27,002 nt of DNA, taken from HGM11525 sp045649145. Its GTDB lineage: Bacteria > Bacillota > Clostridia > UBA1381. Below, in pieces: positions 15,452 through 23,766 of this stretch. How positions within the stretch are numbered: the stretch's first letter is position 1; every line of letters begins with the position of its first letter. The translations under genes and the position numbers were made by a program. The stretch covers positions 1 to 27,002 of the forward strand of contig JAZRPK010000064.1 in NCBI GenBank assembly GCA_045649145.1, given 5' to 3'. The notes beneath the pieces were generated by a model that was not told the DNA's origin, did no database searches, and saw only the letters and a list, made by a program, of their open reading frames with translations.

Positions 15452-16127
15452 TTTCTTTTTTCTCCTTGTAAAGACAAAGCAGGATTGTAATTATAAACAT
15501 TGCAGGAACAAGAAATTTATCCGGTCCAAACAACATCAGGCAAACTGCCGAAACGCCGACTCCGATAATTGCAGGAGTATGTCTTTTGTTAGTAAGCCAT
15601 TGTTCAATGAATACTGTAAGGAAAAGTGCAGTGAGCGCAAAATCAATGCCTGTACTATTAAATTTAACAAGCGAGCCTATAACGGCACCAATTAAAGAAC
15701 CTGTAACCCAATAAATATGATTTAAGAGTGTCACCAAAAAACAGTAGTCTTTTCTGTTATCGGGAGGCACATCAAGGTTATCATTACATACCAGAGAATA
15801 GGTTTCATCGGTAAGGGCAAAAATTAAATACGGTTTTCTCCTGCCCATGTCTTTGTACTTAGAAAGCATAGAAATCCCGTAAAACAAATGTCTTGCGTTA
15901 ACCATAAGAGTGGTGATTGCAGCGGTAATTAGCGACGCTCCGCTTGTTAAAAGACCTATAGCTACATATTGCATTGAGCCTGCATATACAAACAAACTCA
16001 TTGTAAACGCTAACAATGTCCCGTATCCGCTTGATTTCAAAATTATACCAAATCCAAATCCAAGCACTAAATATCCCGTCAAAACAGGAAGTGTATCAAA
16101 GAATGCCTGCCTAATTATTTTCTTCAT
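15444..16127 (-). CDS. azlC: AzlC family branched-chain amino acid exporter, large subunit
   Basis: The 227-residue protein begins with the AzlC signature: TLPVLTGYLVLGFGFGIILKSSGYG, then SLFVYAGSMQYVAIGLL and a conserved VNARHLFYGISML segment (about 76-88). It has about six membrane segments, ending in a Lys-rich cytoplasmic tail. ATG 16127 follows GAAGGTAG by about 7 nt. It is separated from the tRNA gene by a terminator, so it must have its own promoter in 16128-16206; TTGAGT with TAATTG 17 bp later is possible but weak. Confidence 0.92.
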   Translation of the reverse strand: MKKIIRQAFFDTLPVLTGYLVLGFGFGIILKSSGYGTLLAFTMSLFVYAGSMQYVAIGLLTSGASLITAAITTLMVNARHLFYGISMLSKYKDMGRRKPYLIFALTDETYSLVCNDNLDVPPDNRKDYCFLVTLLNHIYWVTGSLIGAVIGSLVKFNSTGIDFALTALFLTVFIEQWLTNKRHTPAIIGVGVSAVCLMLFGPDKFLVPAMFIITILLCLYKEKKEND

Positions 16128-16202
16128 TTTATATCTACCTTCTAAATTATTAACCCAATTATTCCAATATCATTTCTAACTCAACAGTTCTCGCATAATT
16201 TG

Positions 16203-16243
16203 AAAAAATGACAATCTTCAAAAGCAAAGATTGTCATTTTTTT
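16203..16243 (-). terminator. Intrinsic terminator of the tRNA-Gly gene
   Basis: AATGACAATCTT (16207-16218) pairs with AAGATTGTCATT (16227-16238) around an 8-nt loop. On the minus strand this hairpin follows the tRNA 3' end within a few bases and is followed by a T-run (16203-16208). The flanking T-run at 16237-16244 would let it also work on the plus strand. Confidence 0.85.
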
Positions 16244-16318
16244 TGGAGCGGAAGACGAGATTCGAACTCGCGACGTTCACCTTGGCAAGGTGACGCTCTA
16301 CCACTGAGCCACTCCCGC
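16244..16318 (-). tRNA. tRNA-Gly (anticodon GCC)
   Basis: On the minus strand: acceptor GCGGGAG pairing with CTTCCGC (one G-U), D arm GCTCAGTGGTAGAGC, anticodon arm TCACC-TTGCCAA-GGTGA with anticodon GCC, and T arm GCGAG-TTCGAAT-CTCGT. The CCA end is encoded. It is 75 nt with CCA and all invariant positions look intact. It decodes GGC/GGU. It is a single tRNA unit with its own promoter and terminator. Confidence 0.97.
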
Positions 16319-16336
16319 ATATCAAACTGTGCAAAC

Positions 16337-16365
16337 ATAATAACACATTATCAATACTTTGTCAA
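16337..16365 (-). promoter_or_regulatory. Promoter of tRNA-Gly
   Basis: TTGACA (16360-16365), 17-bp spacer, TATTAT (16337-16342) on the minus strand, about 20 nt before the mature tRNA 5' end. This is the strongest consensus promoter in the window. Confidence 0.85.
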
Positions 16366-16435
16366 GGGTTTTTGTCCAAAATTTTTTTACCGAAAAATTT
16401 TAGCATTTTTTATCAAAATTTAGTATTAAAAGCAC

Positions 16436-16464
16436 TTTACAGATTGCAAAAAACAATGTACAAT
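16436..16464 (+). promoter_or_regulatory. Promoter of purL
   Basis: TTTACA (16436-16441), 17-bp spacer and TACAAT (16459-16464), with TG directly before the -10. The leader of about 40 nt is too short for a purine riboswitch, and I see no such fold in 16366-16512, which is otherwise AT-rich and featureless. Confidence 0.75.
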
Positions 16465-16512
16465 ATAATATAGATAAATTTGCTCATCTAATAGTGAAAG
16501 GACGAACATATA

Positions 16513-19500
16513 ATGGAACGTGTGAGAAGAATTTATGTCGAAAAGAAGAACGGCTTTGATATTGAAGCTAAGGGTGTTTTGCAGGATTTGAAAGAAAATC
16601 TGTCACTTTCCGCCCTTACAAATGTCAGAGTTATAAACAGATACGATGTTTCAGGCATCTCAGATGAGGAGTACGCTCGTGCAAGAGAGCTTATCTTCTC
16701 CGAGCCGCCCGTAGATAACGCATATGACGAGGTGGTTGATATCGACTCTGCCGACAAGGTGTTTGCAGTTGAATATCTGCCCGGTCAGTTTGACCAACGT
16801 GCAGCAAGCTGCGAGGAGTGTATCTCAATTCTTACCGAAAAGGAGCGTCCCAGTGTACGTTCTGCCAAGCTTTATGTACTCTCTGGTGACATTTCCAACG
16901 CTGACGTAGACCGCATAAAAGCATATTTAATTAACCCCGTAGAAGCACGTGAGGCATCTTTAGACAAGCCTGAAACTCTCGAATTGGTTACAGATGTTCC
17001 CGCAGATGTTGAAACGGTTGTCGGCTTTTGCGATATGGACAAGGCAGAAAGTGACGCATTCCTTGCCAAGATGGGCTTTGCTATGGACAGCGACGACCTC
17101 GAGTTCTGCCGTGCATATTTCAAGGATACCGAAAAACGTGACCCGACAGTTACCGAGCTTCGTATGATTGATACTTACTGGTCCGACCATTGCCGTCATA
17201 CAACCTTCTCGACAAGAATTAACAATGTCACAATCCCTGAGGGAAAATATTCTGACCTTATATCTGACGCATATAACGAATACAAAAAGGCAAAAGCAGA
17301 GCTTTATGCTCCCGATCGTGATATTTGCCTTATGAATATGGCAACCATTATAGTAAAACAGCTCAAAAAGCGTGGTCTTTTGAAGGAAATAGATGAGTCT
17401 GAGGAGATAAATGCGTGCAGTATCGTCGTTCCCGTTGATGTAGACGGCAAGGACGAGGACTGGCTTATAATGTTTAAGAATGAAACGCACAACCACCCGA
17501 CGGAAATCGAGCCGTTCGGCGGTGCTGCAACCTGTCTTGGCGGTGCTATCCGTGACCCGCTTTCAGGCAGAAGCTATGTTTATCAGGCAATGCGTGTGAC
17601 AGGCAGCGGTGACCCGAGAAAGACTCTCGAGGAAACACTTGCAGGCAAGCTGATGCAAAGAAAGATTACAAAAGGTGCAGCTTCGGGTTATTCCTCATAT
17701 GGTAACCAGATTGGTCTTGCGACAGGTCAGGTTGCAGAGGTTTACCACGATGGTTATACCGCAAAGCGTATGGAGATAGGTGCTGTTATCGGTGCTGCTC
17801 CGAGAAGTAATGTTGTAAGAGAACGTCCTTCCAAGGGCGATGTTATAGTGCTTTTGGGCGGAAGAACAGGCAGAGACGGCATTGGCGGTGCAACAGGTTC
17901 GTCAAAAGCTCACACAGAAGAATCTGTTACCACCTGCGGCAGCGAGGTGCAAAAGGGTAATCCGCCCGTTGAACGTAAAATCCAGCGACTTTTCCGTGAC
18001 AGCAAGGTTACAACACTTATCAAGCGTTGTAATGACTTTGGCGCAGGCGGGGTTTCGGTTGCAATCGGCGAGCTTGCAGATGGTCTTGTAATTAACCTTG
18101 ACAAAGTACCCAAGAAATATGACGGTCTTGACGGAACAGAGCTTGCAATCTCCGAATCTCAGCAAAGAATGGCCGTTGTTGTACGCAGCGTAGATGCACA
18201 CAAATTTATTGAATATGCAAACAGAGAAAACCTTGAGGCAACAATTGTTGCTACCGTTACCGACGAAAACCGTCTGGTTATGAACTGGAGAGGCAAGAAA
18301 ATCTGTGATATTTCAAGAGATTTCTTAAACACAAACGGAGCTACCAAGAATACGGATATCGAGGTTGTTCTCCCCGAAAGTGCGAAGCGTACCTTTGCAC
18401 CCGAGGTAGTAACTGACGTAAAGGCTAAGTGGTTTGATACACTTTCCAGTCTTAACGTATGCTCACAAAAGGGACTTTGCGAGATGTTCGATTCGACTAT
18501 CGGTGCAAATTCGGTACTGATGCCGTTCGGCGGTTTGTATCAGCTGACACCGACCGACGGTATGGCAGCAAAAGTACCCGTACTAAACGGCAAAACCACG
18601 ACAGCAACAGTAATGACCTACGGCTATGACCCGTATCTGTCAAGCTGGAGTCCGTTCCACGGCGCAGCATATGCAGTTATTGAGTCGGTATCCAAGGCAG
18701 TTGCTATGGGTGCTGATTATAAGAAGATTTACCTTACATTCCAGGAATACTTCGAGCGACTCGGCAACAATCCGAAGCGTTGGGGCAAGCCTTTCGCGGC
18801 ACTTTTGGGCGCATACCGCACACAGCTTGAGCTTGGTATTGCAGCTATCGGCGGAAAGGACTCTATGAGCGGAAGCTTTAACGAGCTTGACGTACCGCCT
18901 ACTCTTACCTCATTCGCTGTTGCTCCCGTTAAGGCTGACAAGGTTATTTCCCAGGAAATAAAGAAAGCAGGCTCAAAGCTTGTGCTTTACACACTAAAGC
19001 GTGACGAAAACGATATGCCCGACTTTGATGCTTTGAAAGCTATGTACGAAAAGGTACACGCCTTAATCGAAAGCGGAAAGGTATTATCCTCCTGCACAGT
19101 TAAATCTCACGGCTTGTGCGAGGTTATCTCAAAGATGGCATTCGGTAATATGATAGGCGCTGAGCTTAGCGATAATGTAACAAACGACCTGTTGTTCTTT
19201 GCACCTGCAGGCTCAATTGTGCTTGAAGTTGAGGCTGATACAAATGCTGACGGAGCAATCGAAATCGGTAAGACTACAGAGGAAAAATCAATAAAAGCCT
19301 GCGGTGTTGAAATTGACCTTTCGGAAGCATGCAGTGCTTGGCAGAAACCGCTTGAGAAGGTATTCCCCACCAAAGCGGGCAAATTTGACTCCGAGCCTGA
19401 AACATACAGCTACACTAAGGGTGCACCCGCAGTGGCAGGCGAAAAATTCGCAAAGCCGAGAATATTTATACCTGTATTCCCCGGCACCAACTGTGAATAC

Positions 19501-20250
19501 GATTCTGCACGTGTATTTGAAAAGGCAGGCGGTGTTGCAGATGTGTTTGTTGTTAGGAACTTAACAGCAGATGACGTGGCATATTCAATGCGTGAAATGA
19601 AAAAACGCATCGATAACTCACAGATTATTATGATACCGGGCGGTTTCTCGGGCGGTGACGAGCCTGACGGCTCAGGTAAGTTTATCGCAACGGCATTTAG
19701 AAACCCCGCTGTCGGCGACGCTGTAATGCAGATGCTTAAAAACCGCGATGGTTTGATGCTCGGTATCTGTAACGGCTTCCAGGCACTCATTAAGCTTGGA
19801 CTTGTTCCCTACGGCGAAATCCGTGACCTTGACGAAACATCACCGACTCTTACATTTAATACGCTTGGCAGACATATTTCACGTATGGCTCTTACAAGAA
19901 TTGCCACCAACAATTCACCATGGCTTGCAAATGTCGAAGTTGGTGACGTTCATTCAATCGCGCTCTCACACGGCGAGGGCAGATTTATTGCATCACCCGA
20001 ACAGATTAAAGAGCTTGCCAAGAACGGACAGATTGCAACTCAGTATGTAACTCCCGAGGGCAAAGCAACCTACGATATCGACTGGAACCCCAACGGCTCC
20101 GTTTCGGCAATCGAGGGTATTACAAGCCCCGACGGCAGAATTTTGGGCAAGATGGGACACTCCGAGCGTATCGGCGATTATATTTCAAAGAACGTACCCG
20201 GCAACAAGAACCAGAGCCTCTTTGAAGCAGGCGTAAGCTACTTTAAGTAA
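16513..20250 (+). CDS. purL: Phosphoribosylformylglycinamidine synthase, single-chain (PurL)
   Basis: FGAM synthase converts FGAR, glutamine and ATP to FGAM in purine synthesis. This 1245-residue form carries everything in one chain: N-terminal PurS-like domain, linker with the DTYWSDHCRHTTF segment, two AIRS-type ATP domains (FKNETHNHPTEIEPFGGAATCLGG and a degenerate second copy), and a C-terminal class I glutamine amidotransferase. The amidotransferase has FPGTNCEYD, PGGFSGGDEP, nucleophile C1086 in LGICNGFQ, and H1153 with E1155 (HGEGR). Single-chain PurL of this type is common in clostridia and differs from the three-gene PurSQL of Bacillus. AAAGGA lies about 10 nt before ATG. It stands alone between its promoter and a strong terminator. 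Confidence 0.97.
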   Translation: MERVRRIYVEKKNGFDIEAKGVLQDLKENLSLSALTNVRVINRYDVSGISDEEYARARELIFSEPPVDNAYDEVVDIDSADKVFAVEYLPGQFDQRAASCEECISILTEKERPSVRSAKLYVLSGDISNADVDRIKAYLINPVEAREASLDKPETLELVTDVPADVETVVGFCDMDKAESDAFLAKMGFAMDSDDLEFCRAYFKDTEKRDPTVTELRMIDTYWSDHCRHTTFSTRINNVTIPEGKYSDLISDAYNEYKKAKAELYAPDRDICLMNMATIIVKQLKKRGLLKEIDESEEINACSIVVPVDVDGKDEDWLIMFKNETHNHPTEIEPFGGAATCLGGAIRDPLSGRSYVYQAMRVTGSGDPRKTLEETLAGKLMQRKITKGAASGYSSYGNQIGLATGQVAEVYHDGYTAKRMEIGAVIGAAPRSNVVRERPSKGDVIVLLGGRTGRDGIGGATGSSKAHTEESVTTCGSEVQKGNPPVERKIQRLFRDSKVTTLIKRCNDFGAGGVSVAIGELADGLVINLDKVPKKYDGLDGTELAISESQQRMAVVVRSVDAHKFIEYANRENLEATIVATVTDENRLVMNWRGKKICDISRDFLNTNGATKNTDIEVVLPESAKRTFAPEVVTDVKAKWFDTLSSLNVCSQKGLCEMFDSTIGANSVLMPFGGLYQLTPTDGMAAKVPVLNGKTTTATVMTYGYDPYLSSWSPFHGAAYAVIESVSKAVAMGADYKKIYLTFQEYFERLGNNPKRWGKPFAALLGAYRTQLELGIAAIGGKDSMSGSFNELDVPPTLTSFAVAPVKADKVISQEIKKAGSKLVLYTLKRDENDMPDFDALKAMYEKVHALIESGKVLSSCTVKSHGLCEVISKMAFGNMIGAELSDNVTNDLLFFAPAGSIVLEVEADTNADGAIEIGKTTEEKSIKACGVEIDLSEACSAWQKPLEKVFPTKAGKFDSEPETYSYTKGAPAVAGEKFAKPRIFIPVFPGTNCEYDSARVFEKAGGVADVFVVRNLTADDVAYSMREMKKRIDNSQIIMIPGGFSGGDEPDGSGKFIATAFRNPAVGDAVMQMLKNRDGLMLGICNGFQALIKLGLVPYGEIRDLDETSPTLTFNTLGRHISRMALTRIATNNSPWLANVEVGDVHSIALSHGEGRFIASPEQIKELAKNGQIATQYVTPEGKATYDIDWNPNGSVSAIEGITSPDGRILGKMGHSERIGDYISKNVPGNKNQSLFEAGVSYFK

Positions 20251-20256
20251 ACCTAC

Positions 20257-20290
20257 AAACCACCGGTTTTAACCGGTGGTTTAATTTTTT
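20257..20290 (+). terminator. Intrinsic terminator of purL
   Basis: AAACCACCGGTT (20257-20268) pairs with AACCGGTGGTTT (20271-20282), followed by a T-rich tail ending in TTTTTT. It begins 6 nt after the purL stop codon. Confidence 0.9.
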
Positions 20291-20312
20291 GTAAACAATT
20301 TATTAAATATAT

Positions 20313-20341
20313 TTGCAAAGGAAATTGTTTTATGCTACAAT
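20313..20341 (+). promoter_or_regulatory. Promoter of the tadA-miniprotein-glycosyltransferase unit
   Basis: TTGCAA (20313-20318), 17-bp spacer, TACAAT (20336-20341), with TGC before the -10 (extended -10). It lies about 30 nt before the tadA start and 30 nt after the purL terminator. Confidence 0.7.
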
Positions 20342-20369
20342 TAAAGTAGTAATATTTCGGGGGCATTTT

Positions 20370-20813
20370 ATGGACTTTATGAAGGAAGCTGTAAAGCAAG
20401 CGAAAAAGGCTGCTGCAATCGGCGAAGTTCCGATAGGTGCGGTTATCGTACAAAACGGCAAAATCATAGCACGTGGCTACAACAAGCGTGAAACAAAAAA
20501 GAACGCACTCCTGCACGCAGAGGTTGATGCGATTAACAAAGCGTGTAAAAAGCTTGGCGGTTGGCGTCTGCCCGAGTGCGAAATGTATGTTACATTAGAG
20601 CCGTGCCCGATGTGTATGGGGGCGATTATCTCGGCACGGATAGAACGGCTTTACTTTGGTGCATATGATGAAAAATCAGGTGCAGCGGCAAGTGTATGCG
20701 ACCTTTCTTCCCTGCTACCTCATAAGGTTAAGACAGTAGGCGGTATTATGGAGGACGAGTGCAAAAATCTGCTCTCCGATTTCTTTAAGGAATTAAGACG
20801 AAATAAGAGGTGA
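20370..20813 (+). CDS. tadA: tRNA-specific adenosine deaminase TadA
   Basis: TadA converts wobble A34 of tRNA-Arg(ACG) to inosine. The zinc-deaminase motifs are H49-A50-E51 (LLHAEVDA) and P78-C79-P80-M81-C82 (LEPCPMCMGAI), with the family's GEVPIGAVIV at 18-27 and FGAYDEKSGAAAS after the second motif. The start is ATG 20370 (MDFMKEAVKQA), 6 nt after GGGGG; the open frame extends upstream to 20313 but runs through the promoter. The 147 residues are normal. The stop codon overlaps the Shine-Dalgarno of the next small gene. Confidence 0.95.
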   Translation: MDFMKEAVKQAKKAAAIGEVPIGAVIVQNGKIIARGYNKRETKKNALLHAEVDAINKACKKLGGWRLPECEMYVTLEPCPMCMGAIISARIERLYFGAYDEKSGAAASVCDLSSLLPHKVKTVGGIMEDECKNLLSDFFKELRRNKR

Positions 20814-20819
20814 CCTAAA

Positions 20820-20924
20820 ATGAACTTTAATGATAAAGCAAAGAAAATAATCTGCATTTGTCTTGCAGTTGCTTTGATAGTACCTATTGCGATAAGTGCA
20901 ATATTTATGTTTATCGGTGCGTAA
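20820..20924 (+). CDS. 34-residue single-helix membrane miniprotein
   Basis: ATG 20820 opens a 34-codon frame: a charged start (MNFNDKAKK), then an uninterrupted hydrophobic helix (about residues 10-33), ending GA and TAA. AGAGGTGA, overlapping the tadA stop, lies 6 nt before the ATG and is among the better ribosome sites in the window, which argues for real translation. It resembles in layout the tiny single-pass proteins of Firmicutes such as Prli42, but I cannot claim homology. It lies 17 nt before the glycosyltransferase start, so it could be a partner of that membrane enzyme or a coupling leader. Confidence 0.6.
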   Translation: MNFNDKAKKIICICLAVALIVPIAISAIFMFIGA

Positions 20925-20941
20925 AGGTCGGTGAATTTATA

Positions 20942-21643
20942 GTGGGAAGATTAAAGAGCTTTTTTATATTTATAGCTGTAATGCTTGTTTCCATCGCCGT
21001 TTTGGCATTTGCTCACGGGTACATAAAATACAGTAATGCGCTGGACAAGGTGCCTCTTGACGTAAAGATTGAAGAAATTCGCTCAAAGGAAAATTTCTGC
21101 GAATTATCCGATTTACCCAAAGACTTTATCGAGGCATTTGTAGCGGTAGAGGATCGACGGTTTTATTCTCATAACGGCTTTGATATAGTAGGAACGGCAC
21201 GTGCAGTTTGGATTGATATTAAGACAATGTCCCTGAAGGAAGGTGGCAGCACCATCACACAGCAGCTTGCAAAAAATATGTATTTCCCGAAAGACAATAC
21301 TGTTGAGCGAAAGATTGCGGAAATCCTTATGGCTCTTAAGGTTGAAAGAGAATATTCCAAAGACGAAATTCTCGAGCTTTATTTTAACGGGATATACTAC
21401 GGCAGCGGCTATTACTCGGTTTATGATGCGTCTATGGGTTATTTTGGCAAAGAGCCAAAGGATATGACCGCATACGAGTCAACGCTTTTAGCAGGTGTGC
21501 CTAACGCTCCGTCGGCATATTCGCCCAAGGTAAATCTCTCTCTTGCTCACAAACGTCAGGAAAAGGTCATTGAAACAATGCTTGAAACGGAAGCTCTAAC
21601 CGAAACCGAGGCAAAAGAAATCCTTGCCTTTCAAACAAGATAA
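20942..21643 (+). CDS. mtgA: Monofunctional peptidoglycan glycosyltransferase (GT51)
   Basis: The enzyme polymerises lipid II into glycan strands outside the membrane. One N-terminal transmembrane helix (about 8-25) precedes the GT51 domain with its ordered motifs: EDRRFYSHNG (70-79, catalytic Glu70), GGSTITQQLAKN (101-112), the ILELYFNGIYYGSG segment, and a closing LLAGVPNAPSAYSP. There is no transpeptidase domain; the protein ends after 233 residues. I choose GTG 20942: GGTGA lies about 7 nt upstream and the helix then starts correctly. The longer frame from 20858 overlaps the miniprotein and would give a Cys-rich N-terminus that looks spurious. It could equally be annotated as a short PBP1-type glycosyltransferase. 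Confidence 0.9.
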   Translation: MGRLKSFFIFIAVMLVSIAVLAFAHGYIKYSNALDKVPLDVKIEEIRSKENFCELSDLPKDFIEAFVAVEDRRFYSHNGFDIVGTARAVWIDIKTMSLKEGGSTITQQLAKNMYFPKDNTVERKIAEILMALKVEREYSKDEILELYFNGIYYGSGYYSVYDASMGYFGKEPKDMTAYESTLLAGVPNAPSAYSPKVNLSLAHKRQEKVIETMLETEALTETEAKEILAFQTR

Positions 21644-21644
21644 A

Positions 21645-21676
21645 AACCCGCCCTAGATGGCGGGTTAGTTTTTTTA
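21645..21676. terminator. Terminator between mtgA and the AraC gene, likely bidirectional
   Basis: AACCCGCC (21645-21652) pairs with GGCGGGTT (21659-21666) around CTAGAT, followed by TTTTTTT; the A-run at 21642-21646 serves the opposite strand. It overlaps the AraC stop codon region by a few bases. Confidence 0.85.
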
Positions 21677-22477
21677 TATTTTAGACTTAATATATTCAGA
21701 CGGCGACGTCCCCAGTGCCTCCTTAAACACTTTTGAAAAATATGGAGCATCAGAAAAACCGCATTTGGCAGATATAACAGAAACAACTCTCTCATTTTGG
21801 TCAATTAGCGATAACGCATACTGTATTCTTAAGGATGTTAAATAATCGGTAAATTTTACATTCAGATTCTTTTTAAGCAGGTATGAGACATATTTAGGTG
21901 TATATGAGAATATATCTGCAATCTTTTTTAACGAGATGTCCCTGTGGGTATAGTTCGCATCAATATATTCAACAATTTCCTCAAAAAGATTTTTGGCTTT
22001 TGTGTGAGAGTTTGATGTTTGATTATTAATGAAGGAAAGCGTATAAAGCAGAACGCTCTCTGTTAGAATATTCGCATTTGTTACATTTATTCTTCTGATT
22101 GAATCCTCCCAAAAACCAAGTATATGCTCAAAATCCGCAAATACAGGATTGATTGGTGTGATTTCAAGCCTTTCGAGCATATTGTTGATATTTGTGCCCA
22201 TAAAGCTTATATAGTAGTACTCGAACTCATCTTCAGCTTCAATCTCGAAAGGTTGTCCTGGGAAAGTGAAAAAAAGAGTTCCCCGTTTCAAGTAGTACTC
22301 AGAAGAAAGCATTTTTAATACACCTTCTCCCTTTACTATAATATAGGCGTAATATATGGGTTTGATAAATGGTTGAGAGAACTTGTGAAAATCGGTTTCA
22401 TAAACAAAATGAATTGTCCTTATATTTGCATTGTAATCCTTTACCGGAACAAATCGACAGATACTGTTACTCATCAT
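21674..22477 (-). CDS. AraC/XylS family transcriptional regulator
   Basis: A 267-residue two-domain regulator. The N-terminal part (about 1-150) has the cupin-like sensing fold of AraC proteins (IVKGEGVLKM, then RGTLFFTFPGQPFEI). The C-terminal domain has two helix-turn-helix units: ISLKKIADIFSYTPKYVSYLLKK (about 185-210) and VVSVISAKCGFSDAPYFSKVFKEALGTSPSEY (about 230-262), the second being the classic signature. It probably binds a sugar or related ligand. AGGTGAT abuts the ATG pair at 22477/22474. It is divergent from the Gfo/Idh gene with 159 nt between them, the usual arrangement of a regulator and its target. Confidence 0.92.
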   Translation of the reverse strand: MMSNSICRFVPVKDYNANIRTIHFVYETDFHKFSQPFIKPIYYAYIIVKGEGVLKMLSSEYYLKRGTLFFTFPGQPFEIEAEDEFEYYYISFMGTNINNMLERLEITPINPVFADFEHILGFWEDSIRRINVTNANILTESVLLYTLSFINNQTSNSHTKAKNLFEEIVEYIDANYTHRDISLKKIADIFSYTPKYVSYLLKKNLNVKFTDYLTSLRIQYALSLIDQNERVVSVISAKCGFSDAPYFSKVFKEALGTSPSEYIKSKI

Positions 22478-22567
22478 ATCACCTCTCCTACGAGCTAATT
22501 TTATATTATATTATAGTCAAAATCAATAGAAAAAGGTTTTTTTTATCGAATATAAGACTATTTTACA

Positions 22568-22596
22568 TTTACTTAAATATCAAATAATGTTATTAT
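22568..22596 (+). promoter_or_regulatory. Promoter of the Gfo/Idh/MocA gene
   Basis: TTTACT (22568-22573), 17-bp spacer, TATTAT (22591-22596) preceded by TGT, about 40 nt before the ATG. The rest of 22478-22636 is very AT-rich; it also must hold the AraC promoter and an operator, but no clear direct or inverted repeat is visible to me. Confidence 0.6.
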
Positions 22597-22636
22597 AATG
22601 CTAATTAATGGTTTTGCCATAAAGGAGTGATTTATT

Positions 22637-23725
22637 ATGAAGCTTGACGCCGTAAGATTAGGTGTAGTTGGCTTGGGCCGCGGGGCAAGCGTTGCAGAGG
22701 AGGCAATTGGTCTTGACAAATACGAGATTTGTGCTATCTGTGACAACGATCCCGAGAAAGTCGAAAAGACAAAAAAACTCTACGAGTCCAAGGGTTGCAA
22801 AAACTTTAAGTGTTTTGAAAACTATGACGAAATGCTAAAATCAGACATTAATACTGTTTTCATTGCTACATATGCAATTGATCATGTTAATTTTGCTATA
22901 AAGGCTATGGAGGCAGGTAAAAACGTTATCAGCGAAATCCCCGCAGTAAACAGTATCGAGGAGGCAAAAACACTTAGAAAAGCTGTAAAGGCTCATCCCG
23001 AGGTTAAATACATATGTGCAGAAAATTGCTTCTACTGGGCATTTATTCAGGCTTACAAGGGTATGTATGATGCAGGCAAATTTGGCGATATAGTTTACGC
23101 CGAAAGCGAGTATATACATACGTACGATTTTAGAACGGCAAAGCAGGAGGATTTCCCCAAAGAGCATTGGAGAAGCTATAATCCCGCTATTAAGTATATC
23201 ACTCACAACTTAGGTCCACTGCTCCACATTATGAACGACAGAGTTGTCAGCGTTTCCTGTATGCATCCGGAGCCCGCATACACTCCGTATCGTCCACCGA
23301 AAAACGACGTCGCTATTTTTAAGACAGCCAAGGGTGCTGTTATTAAAATTTTGATTTGCTTTGATGCTTTTATCGGCAGCACACACAATTTTGAATTAAT
23401 CGGAACTAAAGGCTCTATTATGACCGACAAATCAAAGCCGACAGAAGATGCTCATTCCTTCGGATTCTTTTCGGATATACCGGGCAGACCTCATTATGCA
23501 ACCGAGCTCCCGCTTAAAACCTTCTTCCCGGGCGAAAGCTATGGTAACCATGGTGGTGCAGATGCAAAGATGATGAAAGACTTTATAAGATGTCTTTTAG
23601 AGGATACCGAGCCTCCCATCGACGTTGATATGGCTATCAGAATTACCATACCAGGTATTATTGCAAGTGAATCTGCCAAAAAAGGCGGAGAGGTTATGTC
23701 AATACCTGATGTAACAGAGCTCTAA
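22637..23725 (+). CDS. Gfo/Idh/MocA family protein with GH109-like features
   Basis: The N-terminal Rossmann domain has GVVGLGRG (9-16) for NAD(P). Where sugar dehydrogenases of this family have EKP with the catalytic Lys, this protein has EIP (100-102). Instead it shows AENCFYW (128-134), ESEYIHTYDF (156-165), EHWRSYNP and ITHNLGPLLHI (188-198). These resemble the VPA, ENCxY, YIHD and THGLGP segments of GH109, the NAD-dependent alpha-N-acetylgalactosaminidases that hydrolyse through redox chemistry. So it may be an NAD-dependent glycosidase or lyase rather than a dehydrogenase; this is inference from short motifs. It has 362 residues, no signal peptide, and AAGGAGTGA 6 nt before ATG. Its gene is divergent from an AraC regulator and ends at a strong terminator. 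Confidence 0.82.
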   Translation: MKLDAVRLGVVGLGRGASVAEEAIGLDKYEICAICDNDPEKVEKTKKLYESKGCKNFKCFENYDEMLKSDINTVFIATYAIDHVNFAIKAMEAGKNVISEIPAVNSIEEAKTLRKAVKAHPEVKYICAENCFYWAFIQAYKGMYDAGKFGDIVYAESEYIHTYDFRTAKQEDFPKEHWRSYNPAIKYITHNLGPLLHIMNDRVVSVSCMHPEPAYTPYRPPKNDVAIFKTAKGAVIKILICFDAFIGSTHNFELIGTKGSIMTDKSKPTEDAHSFGFFSDIPGRPHYATELPLKTFFPGESYGNHGGADAKMMKDFIRCLLEDTEPPIDVDMAIRITIPGIIASESAKKGGEVMSIPDVTEL

Positions 23726-23730
23726 GACAG

Positions 23731-23766
23731 CAAAAAATCCTGTGACTCAAGTCACAGGATTTTTGT
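23731..23766. terminator. Bidirectional terminator between the Gfo/Idh gene and the HPr-like gene
   Basis: AAAATCCTGTGACT (23734-23747) pairs with AGTCACAGGATTTT (23750-23763), flanked by A-run and T-run, so it can serve both converging genes. Confidence 0.88.

Noticed and set aside
16366..16512. Possible purine or FGAR-linked riboswitch before purL
   Set aside because: The mapped-looking promoter leaves only about 40 nt of leader, and I see no purine-riboswitch core or terminator/anti-terminator pair.
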